The notes under the pieces: generated by a model
What the model was told of the DNA's origin: nothing
Seen by the model: only the letters and a program-made list of their open reading frames with translations
The model's database searches: none
Shown: piece after piece, positions 18,601 to 26,574 of the stretch
Position numbering within the stretch: position 1 is the first letter of the stretch
Layout: the number at the start of each line of letters is the position of its first letter
From: Heliophilum fasciatum
Lineage (GTDB): Bacteria > Bacillota > Desulfitobacteriia > Heliobacteriales > Heliobacteriaceae
Assembly (NCBI RefSeq): GCF_004341395.1
Contig: NZ_SLXT01000025.1
Location: 1 to 42,409 of the forward strand
Direction of reading: 5' to 3'
Length of the DNA: 42,409 nt
Translations under genes and position numbers: made by a program

Positions 18601-18765
18601 ATGGCACACAAAGTTACAGACGCTTGCGTATCCTGCGGCGCTTGCAAAGATGCATGTCCCGTCGATGCCATCGTCAAAGGCAATCCGTACTCGATCAACG
18701 ATGCTTGCATCGACTGCGGTACCTGTGTAGATAGCTGCCCAGCCGGAGCGATTGTCGGCGAATAG
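18601..18765 (+). CDS. 2[4Fe-4S] ferredoxin (clostridial / PshB-like)
   Basis: The start at ATG 18601 follows AAGGAAAGGAAG; 54 residues. Two canonical CxxCxxCxxxCP motifs are present: Cys9/12/15/19 and Cys36/39/42/46, each followed by Pro. This gives the typical low-potential bicluster ferredoxin. It would carry electrons for IorAB (next operon) and other ferredoxin enzymes. In heliobacteria two such tandem ferredoxins (PshBI/PshBII) accept electrons from the type I reaction centre. The tandem arrangement here matches that, but identity cannot be proven from sequence alone. The partner gene begins 70 bp downstream. Confidence 0.93.
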   Translation: MAHKVTDACVSCGACKDACPVDAIVKGNPYSINDACIDCGTCVDSCPAGAIVGE

Positions 18766-18835
18766 GTTGACACGTGCGGCAACGATGCAATCTTGAGGGC
18801 ATAGCCCTTATTGATAAAAGGGGGTGAACCAAAGA

Positions 18836-19003
18836 ATGACCTACAAAATCACGAATGACTGCACTGCTTGCGGCGCTTGCGTCGAGCATTGCTGCGTCAG
18901 CGCGATCTCCGAAGGCAACCCGATCTTCTCGATCTCTGATGACTGTGTTGACTGCGGCGTTTGCCAAGACGTTTGCCCGAACAATGCAATCATTGCAGGC
19001 TAA
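18836..19003 (+). CDS. 2[4Fe-4S] ferredoxin, second of a tandem pair, with Cys in place of the motif-1 proline
   Basis: The start at ATG 18836 follows GGGGGTGA; 55 residues. Cluster ligands are Cys9/12/15/19 and Cys37/40/43/47. In the first motif the usual Pro after the fourth cysteine is replaced by Cys20 (EHCCVS), giving nine cysteines in total. The second motif keeps its Pro. The protein is otherwise about as acidic and short as its neighbour, and probably arose by duplication. The extra cysteine could shift cluster potential or allow an alternative ligand; this is speculation. A small hairpin (AGGGC/GCCCT, about 18796-18808) lies between the two genes, and a strong terminator follows. Confidence 0.92.
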   Translation: MTYKITNDCTACGACVEHCCVSAISEGNPIFSISDDCVDCGVCQDVCPNNAIIAG

Positions 19004-19020
19004 TCTCGGATATGGCCTGG

Positions 19021-19050
19021 GCGCACCCAGCGAAGGCTGGGTGCGCTTTT
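19021..19050 (+). terminator. Terminator of the ferredoxin pair
   Basis: The 11-bp perfect stem GCGCACCCAGC (19021-19031) / GCTGGGTGCGC (19036-19046) has loop GAAG and ends in TTTT. It lies 17 bp after the second ferredoxin. Confidence 0.9.
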
Positions 19051-19055
19051 GCTAT

Positions 19056-19214
19056 GTGGGGCCGTAGAAGAATGGTAGTACGGTGAGCCAACCATGCCAA
19101 AGTAACCGGCAACAGGAAGCCGCCCACACGACCATGTAGAATGACGATACAGCGAAACAGCCGGCACCGCCAGCGACAACCGGAGTCCGGTGTTGTTCTC
19201 GGTTGTTTTTTTTT
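19056..19214 (+). promoter_or_regulatory. Possibly structured leader with terminator before paaK-iorAB
   Basis: A hairpin ACAACCG (19176-19182) / CGGTTGT (19200-19206) followed by nine T (19206-19214) is a clear intrinsic terminator. It sits about 33 bp before the paaK start. A competing hairpin ACCGG (19179-19183) / CCGGT (19187-19191) uses the same 5' arm. Upstream, 19056-19127 can fold as a three-way junction: GTGGG/CCCAC closing, CCGTA/TACGG and CGGC/GCCG arms. ATGGT (19072-19076) in one loop is complementary to ACCAT (19091-19095), a possible pseudoknot. No known riboswitch or T-box class is recognised. No clear promoter is visible, so read-through from the ferredoxin genes is possible. 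The fold is by eye only. Confidence 0.4.
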
Positions 19215-19246
19215 ATATGCAGAGAGGTAGGAAAGGGGTTGCACCT

Positions 19247-20548
19247 GTGATTTGGCAACCAGAAGCAGAATGTATGGAACGGGGCGCATTGCGGGCGTTG
19301 CAGTACGAGCGGCTGCGCAAGACGCTGCAACGCGTATATGAGCATGTTCCGTACTATCGACGCCGGATGGACGAGCTTGGCGTCAAACCGGAAGACTTAC
19401 AAACGTTAGCTGATATTCGCAAGTTTCCGATGACCACCAAGAATGACCTCCGGGACAATTATCCCTTTGGACTGATGGCCGTCGATCGCAAGGAGATTGT
19501 GCGCTTTCATTGCTCCTCCGGGACAACGGGCAAACCGGTTGTCGGGGGATATACACGCAATGATCTGAACACCTGGTCGAATTTGGTCGCCCGTGTAGTG
19601 GCACTGGCCGGTGTGGAGCCTGGCGATACGGCACAGATCGCCTTTAACTATGGCTTATTTACCGGTGGTTTTGGTTTGCATCAAGGGTTAGAGAAACTCG
19701 GCTGCGCCATCGTACCGGCTTCCGGCGGCAACACGCAGCGCCAGATCATGCTGATGCAGGACTTTGGCACGACGGTGTTGATCTGCACCCCCAGTTATGC
19801 CTTGCATCTGGCCGAAGAAGCCAAAGCCATGGGCATCGACCCGGCGACTTTGCCGCTGCGCATCGGTTTATTTGGCTCCGAACCCTGGTCCGAAGGCATG
19901 CGCCGCCAGATCGAAGCCGACTGGGGTATTCGCGCCTACGATAACTACGGATTGACCGAACTAGGCGGCCCTGGTGTGGCCGGCGAATGTACCTTTACCT
20001 GCGGTCAGCATATCCAGGAAGATCACTACCTGGTGGAAGTGATCGATCCGGAAACGGGGGAGCCCCTTCCGGACGATCAAGAAGGCGAACTGGTCATTAC
20101 CAGCATCAACCGTGAAGCCATGCCGATCCTGCGCTACCGCACCAAAGATATCAGCCAGCTTGATTTCCGTCCCTGCGCTTGCGGACGTACGACGGCCCGG
20201 ATGCGTAAAGTCACCGGACGCACCGATGATATGCTGATCATCCGCGGCGTCAACGTCTTCCCATCACAAATCGAATCGGTCTTGATGGAAACGGCCGGCG
20301 TAGCGCCCCATTACCTGCTTGTCGTGGACCGTAAAGGCCATCTGGATACGCTGGAAGTTCAGGTCGAACTGACAGAAGAACGTTTTCATGATAAATATGC
20401 GGAGTTAGAGCAACTGCAAAATGCCATCCAGAACCGCTTAAAGAGCGTACTTTCGGTCAGTGCCAAAGTACGCCTGGTGGAACCGCGTTCGTTAGAGCGC
20501 ACTGCCGGTAAATCCAAGCGTGTTCTTGATCGACGTCCGCAACTGTAA
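19247..20548 (+). CDS. paaK: Phenylacetate-CoA ligase (PaaK type)
   Basis: This is an AMP-forming ligase that activates phenylacetate or a related aryl acid to its CoA ester. GTG 19247 is preferred: AAAGGGG stands about 9 nt upstream and the protein then opens IWQPEAECM, as in the family. An in-frame ATG at 19217 lies before the ribosome site. It has 433 residues. The phosphate-binding loop CSSGTTGKP is near residue 90; YGLTELGGPGV near 242 and LRYRTKDIS near 295 follow. Placed directly ahead of iorAB, it probably acts in aryl-amino-acid metabolism, either clearing arylacetyl products or supplying arylacetyl-CoA for reverse IOR reactions. Confidence 0.88.
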   Translation: MIWQPEAECMERGALRALQYERLRKTLQRVYEHVPYYRRRMDELGVKPEDLQTLADIRKFPMTTKNDLRDNYPFGLMAVDRKEIVRFHCSSGTTGKPVVGGYTRNDLNTWSNLVARVVALAGVEPGDTAQIAFNYGLFTGGFGLHQGLEKLGCAIVPASGGNTQRQIMLMQDFGTTVLICTPSYALHLAEEAKAMGIDPATLPLRIGLFGSEPWSEGMRRQIEADWGIRAYDNYGLTELGGPGVAGECTFTCGQHIQEDHYLVEVIDPETGEPLPDDQEGELVITSINREAMPILRYRTKDISQLDFRPCACGRTTARMRKVTGRTDDMLIIRGVNVFPSQIESVLMETAGVAPHYLLVVDRKGHLDTLEVQVELTEERFHDKYAELEQLQNAIQNRLKSVLSVSAKVRLVEPRSLERTAGKSKRVLDRRPQL

Positions 20549-20574
20549 GCAGAACAAAGGTGGGAAAGAACAAC

Positions 20575-22335
20575 GTGAAAGTATTAATGACAGGGAACGA
20601 AGCGATTGCCCGCGGTGCCTATGAATACGGCGTTGGCGTGGCCGCAGCCTATCCCGGAACGCCCAGCACGGAGATCCTCGAAAATATCGCCACCTACAAA
20701 GAGATTCCCTGCCAGTGGTCGCCTAATGAAAAGGTCGCTTTGGAAGTGGGCATCGGTGCGGCCATCGCCGGCGCACGGACGATCGTCACGATGAAACACG
20801 TCGGTGTTAACGTAGCGGCCGACCCGCTGCTCACGGTAGCCTATACCGGTGTGCGCGGCGGTTTGGTGCTGGTTTCGGCTGATGATCCCGGCATGCACTC
20901 CTCGCAAAATGAGCAAGACAACCGTTTCTATGGTCCCTTTGCCAAAATCCCCGTGCTGGAGCCTTCGGACTCGCAGGAAGCCAAAGAAATGGTTGGCCTG
21001 GCACTGGAGATGTCAGAAACCTTCGATACGCCGGTGATCCTGCGTATCACCACACGGATCGCTCATTCCCGCAGCCTGGTTACACTGAACGAGCCAGTCG
21101 AGCGTACCGCCAAGCCCTACAGCAAAGACGCCAAAAAATATGTCATGATCCCTGCTTACGGTCGTGCCCGCCGTTTGTTCATTGAAGAGCGTGATCAAAA
21201 GCTGGGCGCCTTTTCGGAGACCTGCCCGGTCAACCGCATCGAAGCCGGCAGCGAACCAAACGGCGTCGGTATCCTTACGTCCGGCATTGCCTACAGCTAT
21301 GTGAAAGAAGCCTTTCCGCAAGCACCTGTGTTGCGCGTCGGCTTAACCCATCCCATCCCTAAGCAGCTGATCACCGATTGGGCCCAAGGCTTTAACCACG
21401 TCATCGTCGTGGAAGAGTTGGAGCCCTATCTGGAAAATCAACTGCGCGCTATGGGCCTGCCCGTGCTGGGCAAACCCTTTTTCCCGCCCTTTGGCGAACT
21501 TTCCGTGCAGAGCGTCCAAGCCGGTGTGCAAGCGGCCTTAGCCAGCCGTGGCGTGGCCATCGCCATACCGGAAACGAACGTACCGGCGCCTTTTACCGCG
21601 CCCATGCGTCCGCCCGTTCTCTGCCCCGGCTGCCCGCACCGCGGCGTATTTTATGTGCTCAAACAGTTGAAAGCCGTTGTCTCCGGCGATATCGGCTGTT
21701 ACACCTTGGGCACCATGGCCCCCCTTGACGGCATCGATACCTGCATCTGCATGGGCGCGTCGATCTCCGGCGCCTTAGGCATGGAAAAAGCCCATCCCGA
21801 GATGGCCAACCGCATTGTCGCCGTCATCGGCGATTCGACGTTCCTTCATTCCGGCGTCACCGGCTTGATGGATATCGTCTACAACGGCGGTACTTCCACC
21901 GTGATGATCTTAGATAACTCGATCACCGCCATGACCGGCCACCAGCATCATCCCGGTACTGGTCAGACCTTGATGGGTGATCCGGCGCCGATGGTCGACT
22001 ACGAAGCGCTTGTCCGAGCCCTGGGCGTCAAGCGGGTCGTCGAAGTCGATCCTTTGGATATCAAGCAAGTCAAAGCCGTGCTCAAAGAAGAAATGGCCGT
22101 ACGGGAACCGTCAGTGATCATCGCTCGTCGTCCCTGCGCCTTGCGCGTCAAAAACGATCGGCCCTTAATCGTAGAAAACTGCAAAGGCTGCCGCGCTTGT
22201 ATCGGCGTCGGTTGTCCGGCGCTGTCGATGGACCCGGCAACCCGTAAAGCCGTTGTGGATGCCACCCTGTGCACCGGCTGCGGTGTTTGTGCCCGTGTTT
22301 GTATGTTTGACTGTTTCCGTCCGGGAGGGGAATAA
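20575..22335 (+). CDS. iorA: Indolepyruvate:ferredoxin oxidoreductase, alpha subunit
   Basis: IorA is the thiamine-diphosphate subunit of the IorAB enzyme, which converts aryl pyruvates plus CoA to aryl-CoA, CO2 and reduced ferredoxin (reversibly). GTG 20575 is chosen because AAAGGTGGG is about 10 nt upstream and the protein then opens KVLMTGNEAIARGA. The frame-consistent GTG at 20560 abuts the same ribosome site. It has 586 residues. The N-terminal pyruvate-oxidoreductase-like half includes YPGTPSTEI. The TPP half has CPGCPHRG, GDIGCYTLG and GDSTFLHSG. The C-terminal ferredoxin domain from residue 536 carries CKGCRACIGVGCP and CTGCGVCARVC, two 4Fe-4S sites. It is translationally close to iorB. 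Confidence 0.94.
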   Translation: MKVLMTGNEAIARGAYEYGVGVAAAYPGTPSTEILENIATYKEIPCQWSPNEKVALEVGIGAAIAGARTIVTMKHVGVNVAADPLLTVAYTGVRGGLVLVSADDPGMHSSQNEQDNRFYGPFAKIPVLEPSDSQEAKEMVGLALEMSETFDTPVILRITTRIAHSRSLVTLNEPVERTAKPYSKDAKKYVMIPAYGRARRLFIEERDQKLGAFSETCPVNRIEAGSEPNGVGILTSGIAYSYVKEAFPQAPVLRVGLTHPIPKQLITDWAQGFNHVIVVEELEPYLENQLRAMGLPVLGKPFFPPFGELSVQSVQAGVQAALASRGVAIAIPETNVPAPFTAPMRPPVLCPGCPHRGVFYVLKQLKAVVSGDIGCYTLGTMAPLDGIDTCICMGASISGALGMEKAHPEMANRIVAVIGDSTFLHSGVTGLMDIVYNGGTSTVMILDNSITAMTGHQHHPGTGQTLMGDPAPMVDYEALVRALGVKRVVEVDPLDIKQVKAVLKEEMAVREPSVIIARRPCALRVKNDRPLIVENCKGCRACIGVGCPALSMDPATRKAVVDATLCTGCGVCARVCMFDCFRPGGE

Positions 22336-22337
22336 TC

Positions 22338-22922
22338 ATGAGCGAAACGAAAAACATTCTCCTTGTCGGCGTTGGCGGGCAGGGAACGATCCTCGCGTCC
22401 AAGATCCTGGCCCACGTGGCCTTAGGCCAGGGCTGGGATGTTAAGATGTCCGAGATCCACGGCATGGCCCAACGGGGCGGTTCCGTCGTGACCCAAGTGC
22501 GCATCGGCACCAAAGTCTATTCGCCGATTATTGAACCGGGGGAAGCCGATGTGCTCGTCGCTTTTGAACAGTTGGAAGCCTATCGCTGGATTCACACCTT
22601 GCGGCCTGATGGCACGGTGATCATCAACGATCAGAAGATCGCCCCGCTGCCCGTCGTCGCCGGCGCGGCGACCTACCCCGAGACGATCCTCGACGATATC
22701 CGCGCCAAGGTCGCTACGGCGATTGTTGTACCGGCCTTGTCCTTGGCGACGGAAGCCGGCAACAGCAAAGCCACCAATGTGGTCTTGATGGGTGTGCTGG
22801 CCTCGGTCATGCCCGATGTACCGGCGGAATCCTGGCAAGAAGCGCTGGAAGCCAACGTGCCGGTGCGTTTCTTGGAAGTCAACCGCAAAGCCTTCGCCGC
22901 CGGTTTTGCTTGCGAACGCTAG
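22338..22922 (+). CDS. iorB: Indolepyruvate:ferredoxin oxidoreductase, beta subunit
   Basis: IorB is the small gamma-type partner of IorA. The start at ATG 22338 is 2 nt after the iorA stop, with GGGAGGGGAA inside the iorA end; 194 residues. It has LLVGVGGQGTILASKILA near the N-terminus, and then EIHGMAQRGGSVVTQVR, the POR gamma-domain signature. A terminator follows 40 bp later. Together with paaK and the ferredoxins just upstream, it gives a compact module for ferredoxin-linked aryl-acid chemistry. Confidence 0.94.
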   Translation: MSETKNILLVGVGGQGTILASKILAHVALGQGWDVKMSEIHGMAQRGGSVVTQVRIGTKVYSPIIEPGEADVLVAFEQLEAYRWIHTLRPDGTVIINDQKIAPLPVVAGAATYPETILDDIRAKVATAIVVPALSLATEAGNSKATNVVLMGVLASVMPDVPAESWQEALEANVPVRFLEVNRKAFAAGFACER

Positions 22923-22962
22923 GGCACAGTTAGTATGATCGATGCCGCCTTGGGCGGTGGGA

Positions 22963-22994
22963 GGGAGCCACAGTGGTGGTTCCCTTTTTTTTTT
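22963..22994 (+). terminator. Terminator of the paaK-iorAB unit
   Basis: Stem GGGAGCCAC (22963-22971) / GTGGTTCCC (22976-22984), with one G-U pair and a 4-nt loop, is followed by ten T (22985-22994). It is a textbook intrinsic terminator. Confidence 0.92.
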
Positions 22995-23047
22995 GGCGAC
23001 ATGAGTAAATGTGCGAAAAAGTACACAGTATATTATGAAAGAGATCT

Positions 23048-23076
23048 TTGACTTTTCTGATAAATCGGGCTACTAT
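23048..23076 (+). promoter_or_regulatory. icd promoter
   Basis: TTGACT (23048-23053), exactly 17 bp, TACTAT (23071-23076). The resulting leader of about 130 nt contains GATTGC/GCAATC (23103-23130) and a perfect 7-bp hairpin GGATCGC/GCGATCC (23170-23188) just before the ribosome site. The hairpins might affect stability or translation. Confidence 0.6.
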
Positions 23077-23216
23077 TATGGACGAGCGGGCTAAATGGCA
23101 GAGATTGCATTGCAAAGTGACTACGCAATCGATGAACAAACACCAACTCCCGTAACATTGGCGAGGAAGGGATCGCAGAGGGCGATCCAACCAACACAGA
23201 GGAGGACGAAATACCC

Positions 23217-24464
23217 ATGGCTCAGTACCGTTATGCACAAGTTCCTGAACAAGGAGAAAAGATTACCTTTTCAGAGGGACGCATGCAAGTTCCCGACTGT
23301 CCGATCATCCCTTTCATCGAAGGTGACGGCACCGGTCCCGATATTTGGCGTGCATCGGTTCGTGTATTTGACGCCGCTGTGGAAAAAGCCTATCAAGGCA
23401 AACGTAGCATTGCCTGGATGGAAGTATATGCCGGTGAGAAATCCAAAAACCTTTATGATACATGGCTGCCTGATGAAACGGTGGAAGCATTTAAAGAGTT
23501 TCGTGTGGGGATCAAAGGCCCCTTGACGACGCCCGTCGGCGGCGGCTTCCGCTCGCTTAACGTGACCCTCCGTCAAGTCATGGACCTCTATGCTTGCGTT
23601 CGTCCCGTGCGCTATTATGACGGCGTGCCTAGCCCGGTCAAAGAGCCGCAAAAAGTCGATATGGTCATCTTTCGGGAAAACACCGAAGACGTTTATGCCG
23701 GCTTGGAGTGGCAAGCAGGCAGCGAAGCGGCCACCAAAGCGGTGGAATTTTTCCGTAACGAACTTGGGGTCAAAATCCTCAAAGACGGCACCGCCATCGG
23801 CTTAAAGCCGATGACCGAATCGGGCTGCAAACGCCTGGTGCGCAAAGCCATCCAATACGCCATCGACAACAACCGCAAGAGTGTCACCTTGGTGCACAAA
23901 GGCAACATCATGAAGTTCACCGAAGGCGCTTTCCGCGATTGGGGTTATCAATTGGCCAAAGACGAATTCCGCGATCAAATCGTTACGGAAGATGAGCTCT
24001 GGTCCGAATACAACGGCAAAGTGCCCGAAGGCAAAATCGTCATCAAAGATCGCATCGCTGACAGCATGTTCCAACAAGCGCTGCTGCGTCCCGACGAGTA
24101 TGAGGTTCTGGCGACGACCAATCTCAACGGCGATTACCTCTCCGATGCACTGGCAGCCCAAGTGGGCGGCCTCGGCATCGCACCGGGCGGCAACGTCTCC
24201 GATGAATATGCCGTGTTCGAAGCGACTCACGGCACCGCGCCCAAATACACCAACCTCGATAAGATCAACCCCGGCTCGGTCATCCTCTCCGGTGTGATGA
24301 TGCTGGAGCATCTCGGCTGGAAAGAAGCGGCCCAGTTGATCATCAAAGGCCTGGAAAAAGCCATCCAAGATAAGGTGGTTACCTATGACCTGGCGCGGCA
24401 AATTGAGGGCGCCCAAGAAGTCAAAACGTCGGAATTCGCGGCGGCCATCATTGCTCGCATGTAG
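23217..24464 (+). CDS. icd: NADP-dependent isocitrate dehydrogenase
   Basis: Icd decarboxylates isocitrate to 2-oxoglutarate, giving carbon for glutamate and hence arginine. The start is ATG 23217 behind GAGGAGGACG; 415 residues. It is of the Escherichia coli/Bacillus type: RSLNVTLRQ (the serine is the site phosphorylated in E. coli), [27 protein letters not shown] specificity is indicated by Lys-Tyr in HGTAPKY and the Arg in [10 protein letters not shown], which match the E. coli residues that bind the 2'-phosphate. It is a single-gene transcript with its own promoter, next to mdh. Confidence 0.95.
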   Translation: MAQYRYAQVPEQGEKITFSEGRMQVPDCPIIPFIEGDGTGPDIWRASVRVFDAAVEKAYQGKRSIAWMEVYAGEKSKNLYDTWLPDETVEAFKEFRVGIKGPLTTPVGGGFRSLNVTLRQVMDLYACVRPVRYYDGVPSPVKEPQKVDMVIFRENTEDVYAGLEWQAGSEAATKAVEFFRNELGVKILKDGTAIGLKPMTESGCKRLVRKAIQYAIDNNRKSVTLVHKGNIMKFTEGAFRDWGYQLAKDEFRDQIVTEDELWSEYNGKVPEGKIVIKDRIADSMFQQALLRPDEYEVLATTNLNGDYLSDALAAQVGGLGIAPGGNVSDEYAVFEATHGTAPKYTNLDKINPGSVILSGVMMLEHLGWKEAAQLIIKGLEKAIQDKVVTYDLARQIEGAQEVKTSEFAAAIIARM

Positions 24465-24526
24465 GTGATACGCCAAGGGCGGTCATCATACCCTGCGATA
24501 GGGTAGTGAAAAAGTCATCTTCGGTG

Positions 24527-24566
24527 TATAATAACACTGGCAGCGTGTGGACAAGCACGCTGCCAG
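24527..24566 (+). promoter_or_regulatory. mdh promoter with stem-loop at the expected transcript start
   Basis: TATAAT (24527-24532) with a weak -35 (TAGTGA, 24504-24509) places the start near 24539. The perfect 11-bp hairpin CTGGCAGCGTG (24537-24547) / CACGCTGCCAG (24556-24566) begins there, so the mRNA would carry a stem at its 5' end, a known way to slow decay. Read the other way, it could be a terminator for icd, but only TTTG follows. Confidence 0.5.
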
Positions 24567-24603
24567 TTTGAGCATCTAAGAAGCGAAAGGGGAACCATCC
24601 AAC

Positions 24604-25533
24604 ATGGCACGCAAAAAAATCACGATCATTGGTTCAGGAAACGTAGGGGCGACGTGCGCGCACTGGGCAGCCGCTTCCGAATTGGCTGACATCGTCCTGC
24701 TTGACGTTGTCGAAGGTGTACCGCAGGGCAAAGGCCTCGACTTGCGGGAAGCTTCCCCGGTCTACGGCTTTGACTGCAATATCATCGGCACGAACGACTA
24801 TGCTGACACGGCCAACTCTGACGTAGTTGTCATCACCGCAGGGATTGCCCGCAAACCTGGCATGAGCCGCGATGATCTGGTGGCCATTAACACGAAAATC
24901 ATGAAAGAGTGCGCCGAAAAAGCGGCCGCTGCTTCGCCGAACTGTATCATGGTGATCGTGGCCAACCCCTTGGACGCCATGTGCTATGTGGCGCAAAAAG
25001 CATCAGGTTTCCCGACGAACCGTGTCTTCGGTATGTCCGGTATTCTTGACACCGCGCGCTTCAAAACCTTTATCTCCATGGAACTGGGCTGCTCTGTTAA
25101 AGACATCACTTCCTTTGTTCTCGGTGGCCATGGCGATGACATGGTTCCCCTGCCGAGCTACACCTATGTCGGCGGGATTCCCATCCGTCAACTGCTGCCG
25201 GAAGATCGCATTCAAGCGCTCGTCGACCGTGCCCGTAACGGCGGTGCGGAAATCGTCGGCTACCTGAAAACCGGTTCGGCCTACTATGCACCGGCCGCTT
25301 CGGTCGTGCAAATGGTTGAAGCGATCCTGAAAGACCAAAAACGAGTGTTGCCGGTTGCGGCGTACTTAAACGGTGAGTATGGCTATGAAGGCCTGTACAC
25401 CAGTGTGCCGGTCATGCTTGGCGCCAACGGTGTGGAAAAAATCTATGAAATCGAGTTGAGCCAAGACGAAAAAGCGTTGCTGGCCAAATCGGTCGATTCG
25501 GTCAAGAAACTAATTGCCGTCACCGGTATGTAA
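24604..25533 (+). CDS. mdh: Malate dehydrogenase (NAD, LDH-like type)
   Basis: Mdh interconverts malate and oxaloacetate. The start is ATG 24604 after GAAAGGGGAACC; 309 residues. The Rossmann motif is [10 protein letters not shown], and an Asp ends beta-2 (LLDVVEG), which favours NAD. Malate specificity is indicated by Arg in [11 protein letters not shown] (two substrate arginines), where lactate dehydrogenases have Gln. Catalytic His176 lies in [10 protein letters not shown]. It follows icd with its own promoter. A terminator lies about 60 bp after the stop. Confidence 0.95.
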   Translation: MARKKITIIGSGNVGATCAHWAAASELADIVLLDVVEGVPQGKGLDLREASPVYGFDCNIIGTNDYADTANSDVVVITAGIARKPGMSRDDLVAINTKIMKECAEKAAAASPNCIMVIVANPLDAMCYVAQKASGFPTNRVFGMSGILDTARFKTFISMELGCSVKDITSFVLGGHGDDMVPLPSYTYVGGIPIRQLLPEDRIQALVDRARNGGAEIVGYLKTGSAYYAPAASVVQMVEAILKDQKRVLPVAAYLNGEYGYEGLYTSVPVMLGANGVEKIYEIELSQDEKALLAKSVDSVKKLIAVTGM

Positions 25534-25594
25534 ACCCTTTTGCCCAGGTAACCATGATACCCGGGTATCCATGAACGAGCCTCAGTACCTATAG

Positions 25595-25625
25595 AAAAGC
25601 CGGTCCCCTAAGGGATCGGCTTTTT
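25595..25625 (+). terminator. Terminator of mdh
   Basis: GCCGGTCCC (25599-25607) pairs with GGGATCGGC (25612-25620, one G-U pair), extended by AAAA/TTTT on the outside, with TTTTT at 25621-25625. The A-rich 5' side also suits the convergent minus-strand regulator. Confidence 0.85.
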
Positions 25626-25674
25626 CTATGGATACAATGAGTACATTCAAGGGCAACCTTGTGCTCCCATACGG

Positions 25675-26400
25675 TTATGATGCCGCATCAGTATTGAGCA
25701 ATTGCAACCGCAAGGTACATTCACTGGCACCGTCAGGCAGACAGTGAACCAACGTCAGTTCAATATGAGGCCACAACGTAGTGATGAGGCCGCTTAAAAT
25801 CGCATGATGTAACGCGCAGAGCGATACACCGAAGCGTTCAAGCATCTCATGAAAAGGACAGTTGCGCAAGCGTAACGTGGCGCTGCTGTCTTGCGACGTG
25901 ATCAGGTTCGGTGGAATCCCGTCGATCGTCAGCAAGGAGCCTAAGGCGGTGATCGGCAGTTCCCACGGTGTAGCCGGCAACGCCGGAACGGTCATGCGTG
26001 CCGATTGAGCGAGACGTTGGCCGTGAAGAAAACCGATCCGCAAAAGCACCGCTTGTTCATTGGGACCGAGTTGCTGCAGTGTCTCTAAGAGCAATTCGCT
26101 GAGCAACGGGTACATGCGTGGCGGAAAGCTGAGCGTAAGCGCTTCTTGACGAAGACTATACACCCGCCCCGGCCGTCCCGGTGACGTTTGATGATCCCAA
26201 TCCGAACGAAGTAGGCCAATCTCTTCCAGCTTCGAGAGATGAAGACGAGCCACATTGGGATGAATGTGGAATTTCTGAGCGATCGTCTTGACGGTATAGG
26301 TGACTTCGCTTTGAGTGAGAATAAATTGATAAATCAAGAAACGAGTTTTATCGGCAAAGACGGAACTTATTTTTTGTGCTTCCTCAAAAATCTCGTTCAC
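25675..26400 (-). CDS. HTH regulator with four-cysteine C-terminal domain (SufR / COG2345-like, probable Fe-S sensor)
   Basis: This minus-strand gene encodes up to 241 residues. The N-terminal winged helix (residues 8-85) contains FADKTRFLIYQFIL, HPNVARLHLSKLEEIGLL and the wing GRPGRVYSL. The C-terminal part has NCPFHEML (Cys181), Cys195, Cys220 and Cys228. This resembles the cysteine-spaced NCPF domain of SufR-type proteins, which hold a [4Fe-4S] cluster and repress or activate according to Fe-S or redox state. The start is uncertain: the GTG at 26400 is embedded in AGGAGGTG, while ATT at 26391 has the right spacing. It is divergent from the MerR/B12 gene and about 1.3 kb from the hydrogenase operon. 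Confidence 0.75.
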   Translation of the reverse strand: MNEIFEEAQKISSVFADKTRFLIYQFILTQSEVTYTVKTIAQKFHIHPNVARLHLSKLEEIGLLRSDWDHQTSPGRPGRVYSLRQEALTLSFPPRMYPLLSELLLETLQQLGPNEQAVLLRIGFLHGQRLAQSARMTVPALPATPWELPITALGSLLTIDGIPPNLITSQDSSATLRLRNCPFHEMLERFGVSLCALHHAILSGLITTLWPHIELTLVHCLPDGASECTLRLQLLNTDAAS

Positions 26401-26433
26401 CTCCTCTGCAAAGAAGCCAATCTCACTGTTCCT

Positions 26434-26461
26434 ATTATATATTAAGTGAAAACTATTGCAA
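26434..26461 (-). promoter_or_regulatory. Promoter of the SufR-like gene
   Basis: On the minus strand TTGCAA (26461-26456), 16 bp, TATAAT (26439-26434) is a good vegetative promoter, with the start about 30 nt before the reading frame. The divergent gene's 5' region follows at 26462-26574. Confidence 0.55.
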
Positions 26462-26574
26462 ATACGAAGGTTGCACCAACACGACCAGATTTACCCTGTT
26501 CAGTGATTGTGAAAGCTTGTTCAGGGACATAATGAAGATTGCCGGATGATTGAGGAAGAAAGGGTCAACATACG

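Noticed and set aside
19150-19175. T-box in the paaK leader
   Set aside because: GGCACCGC near 19162 recalls the T-box core GGNACCGC, but the preceding AGGGT is missing and UGGN would read CGGC; stem I and specifier features were not found.
19052-19345. Minus-strand frame with hydrophobic end, overlapping paaK start
   Set aside because: No ribosome site, overlaps paaK, and the hydrophobic stretch is explained by the antisense of a structured leader with a T-run; not supported as a gene.
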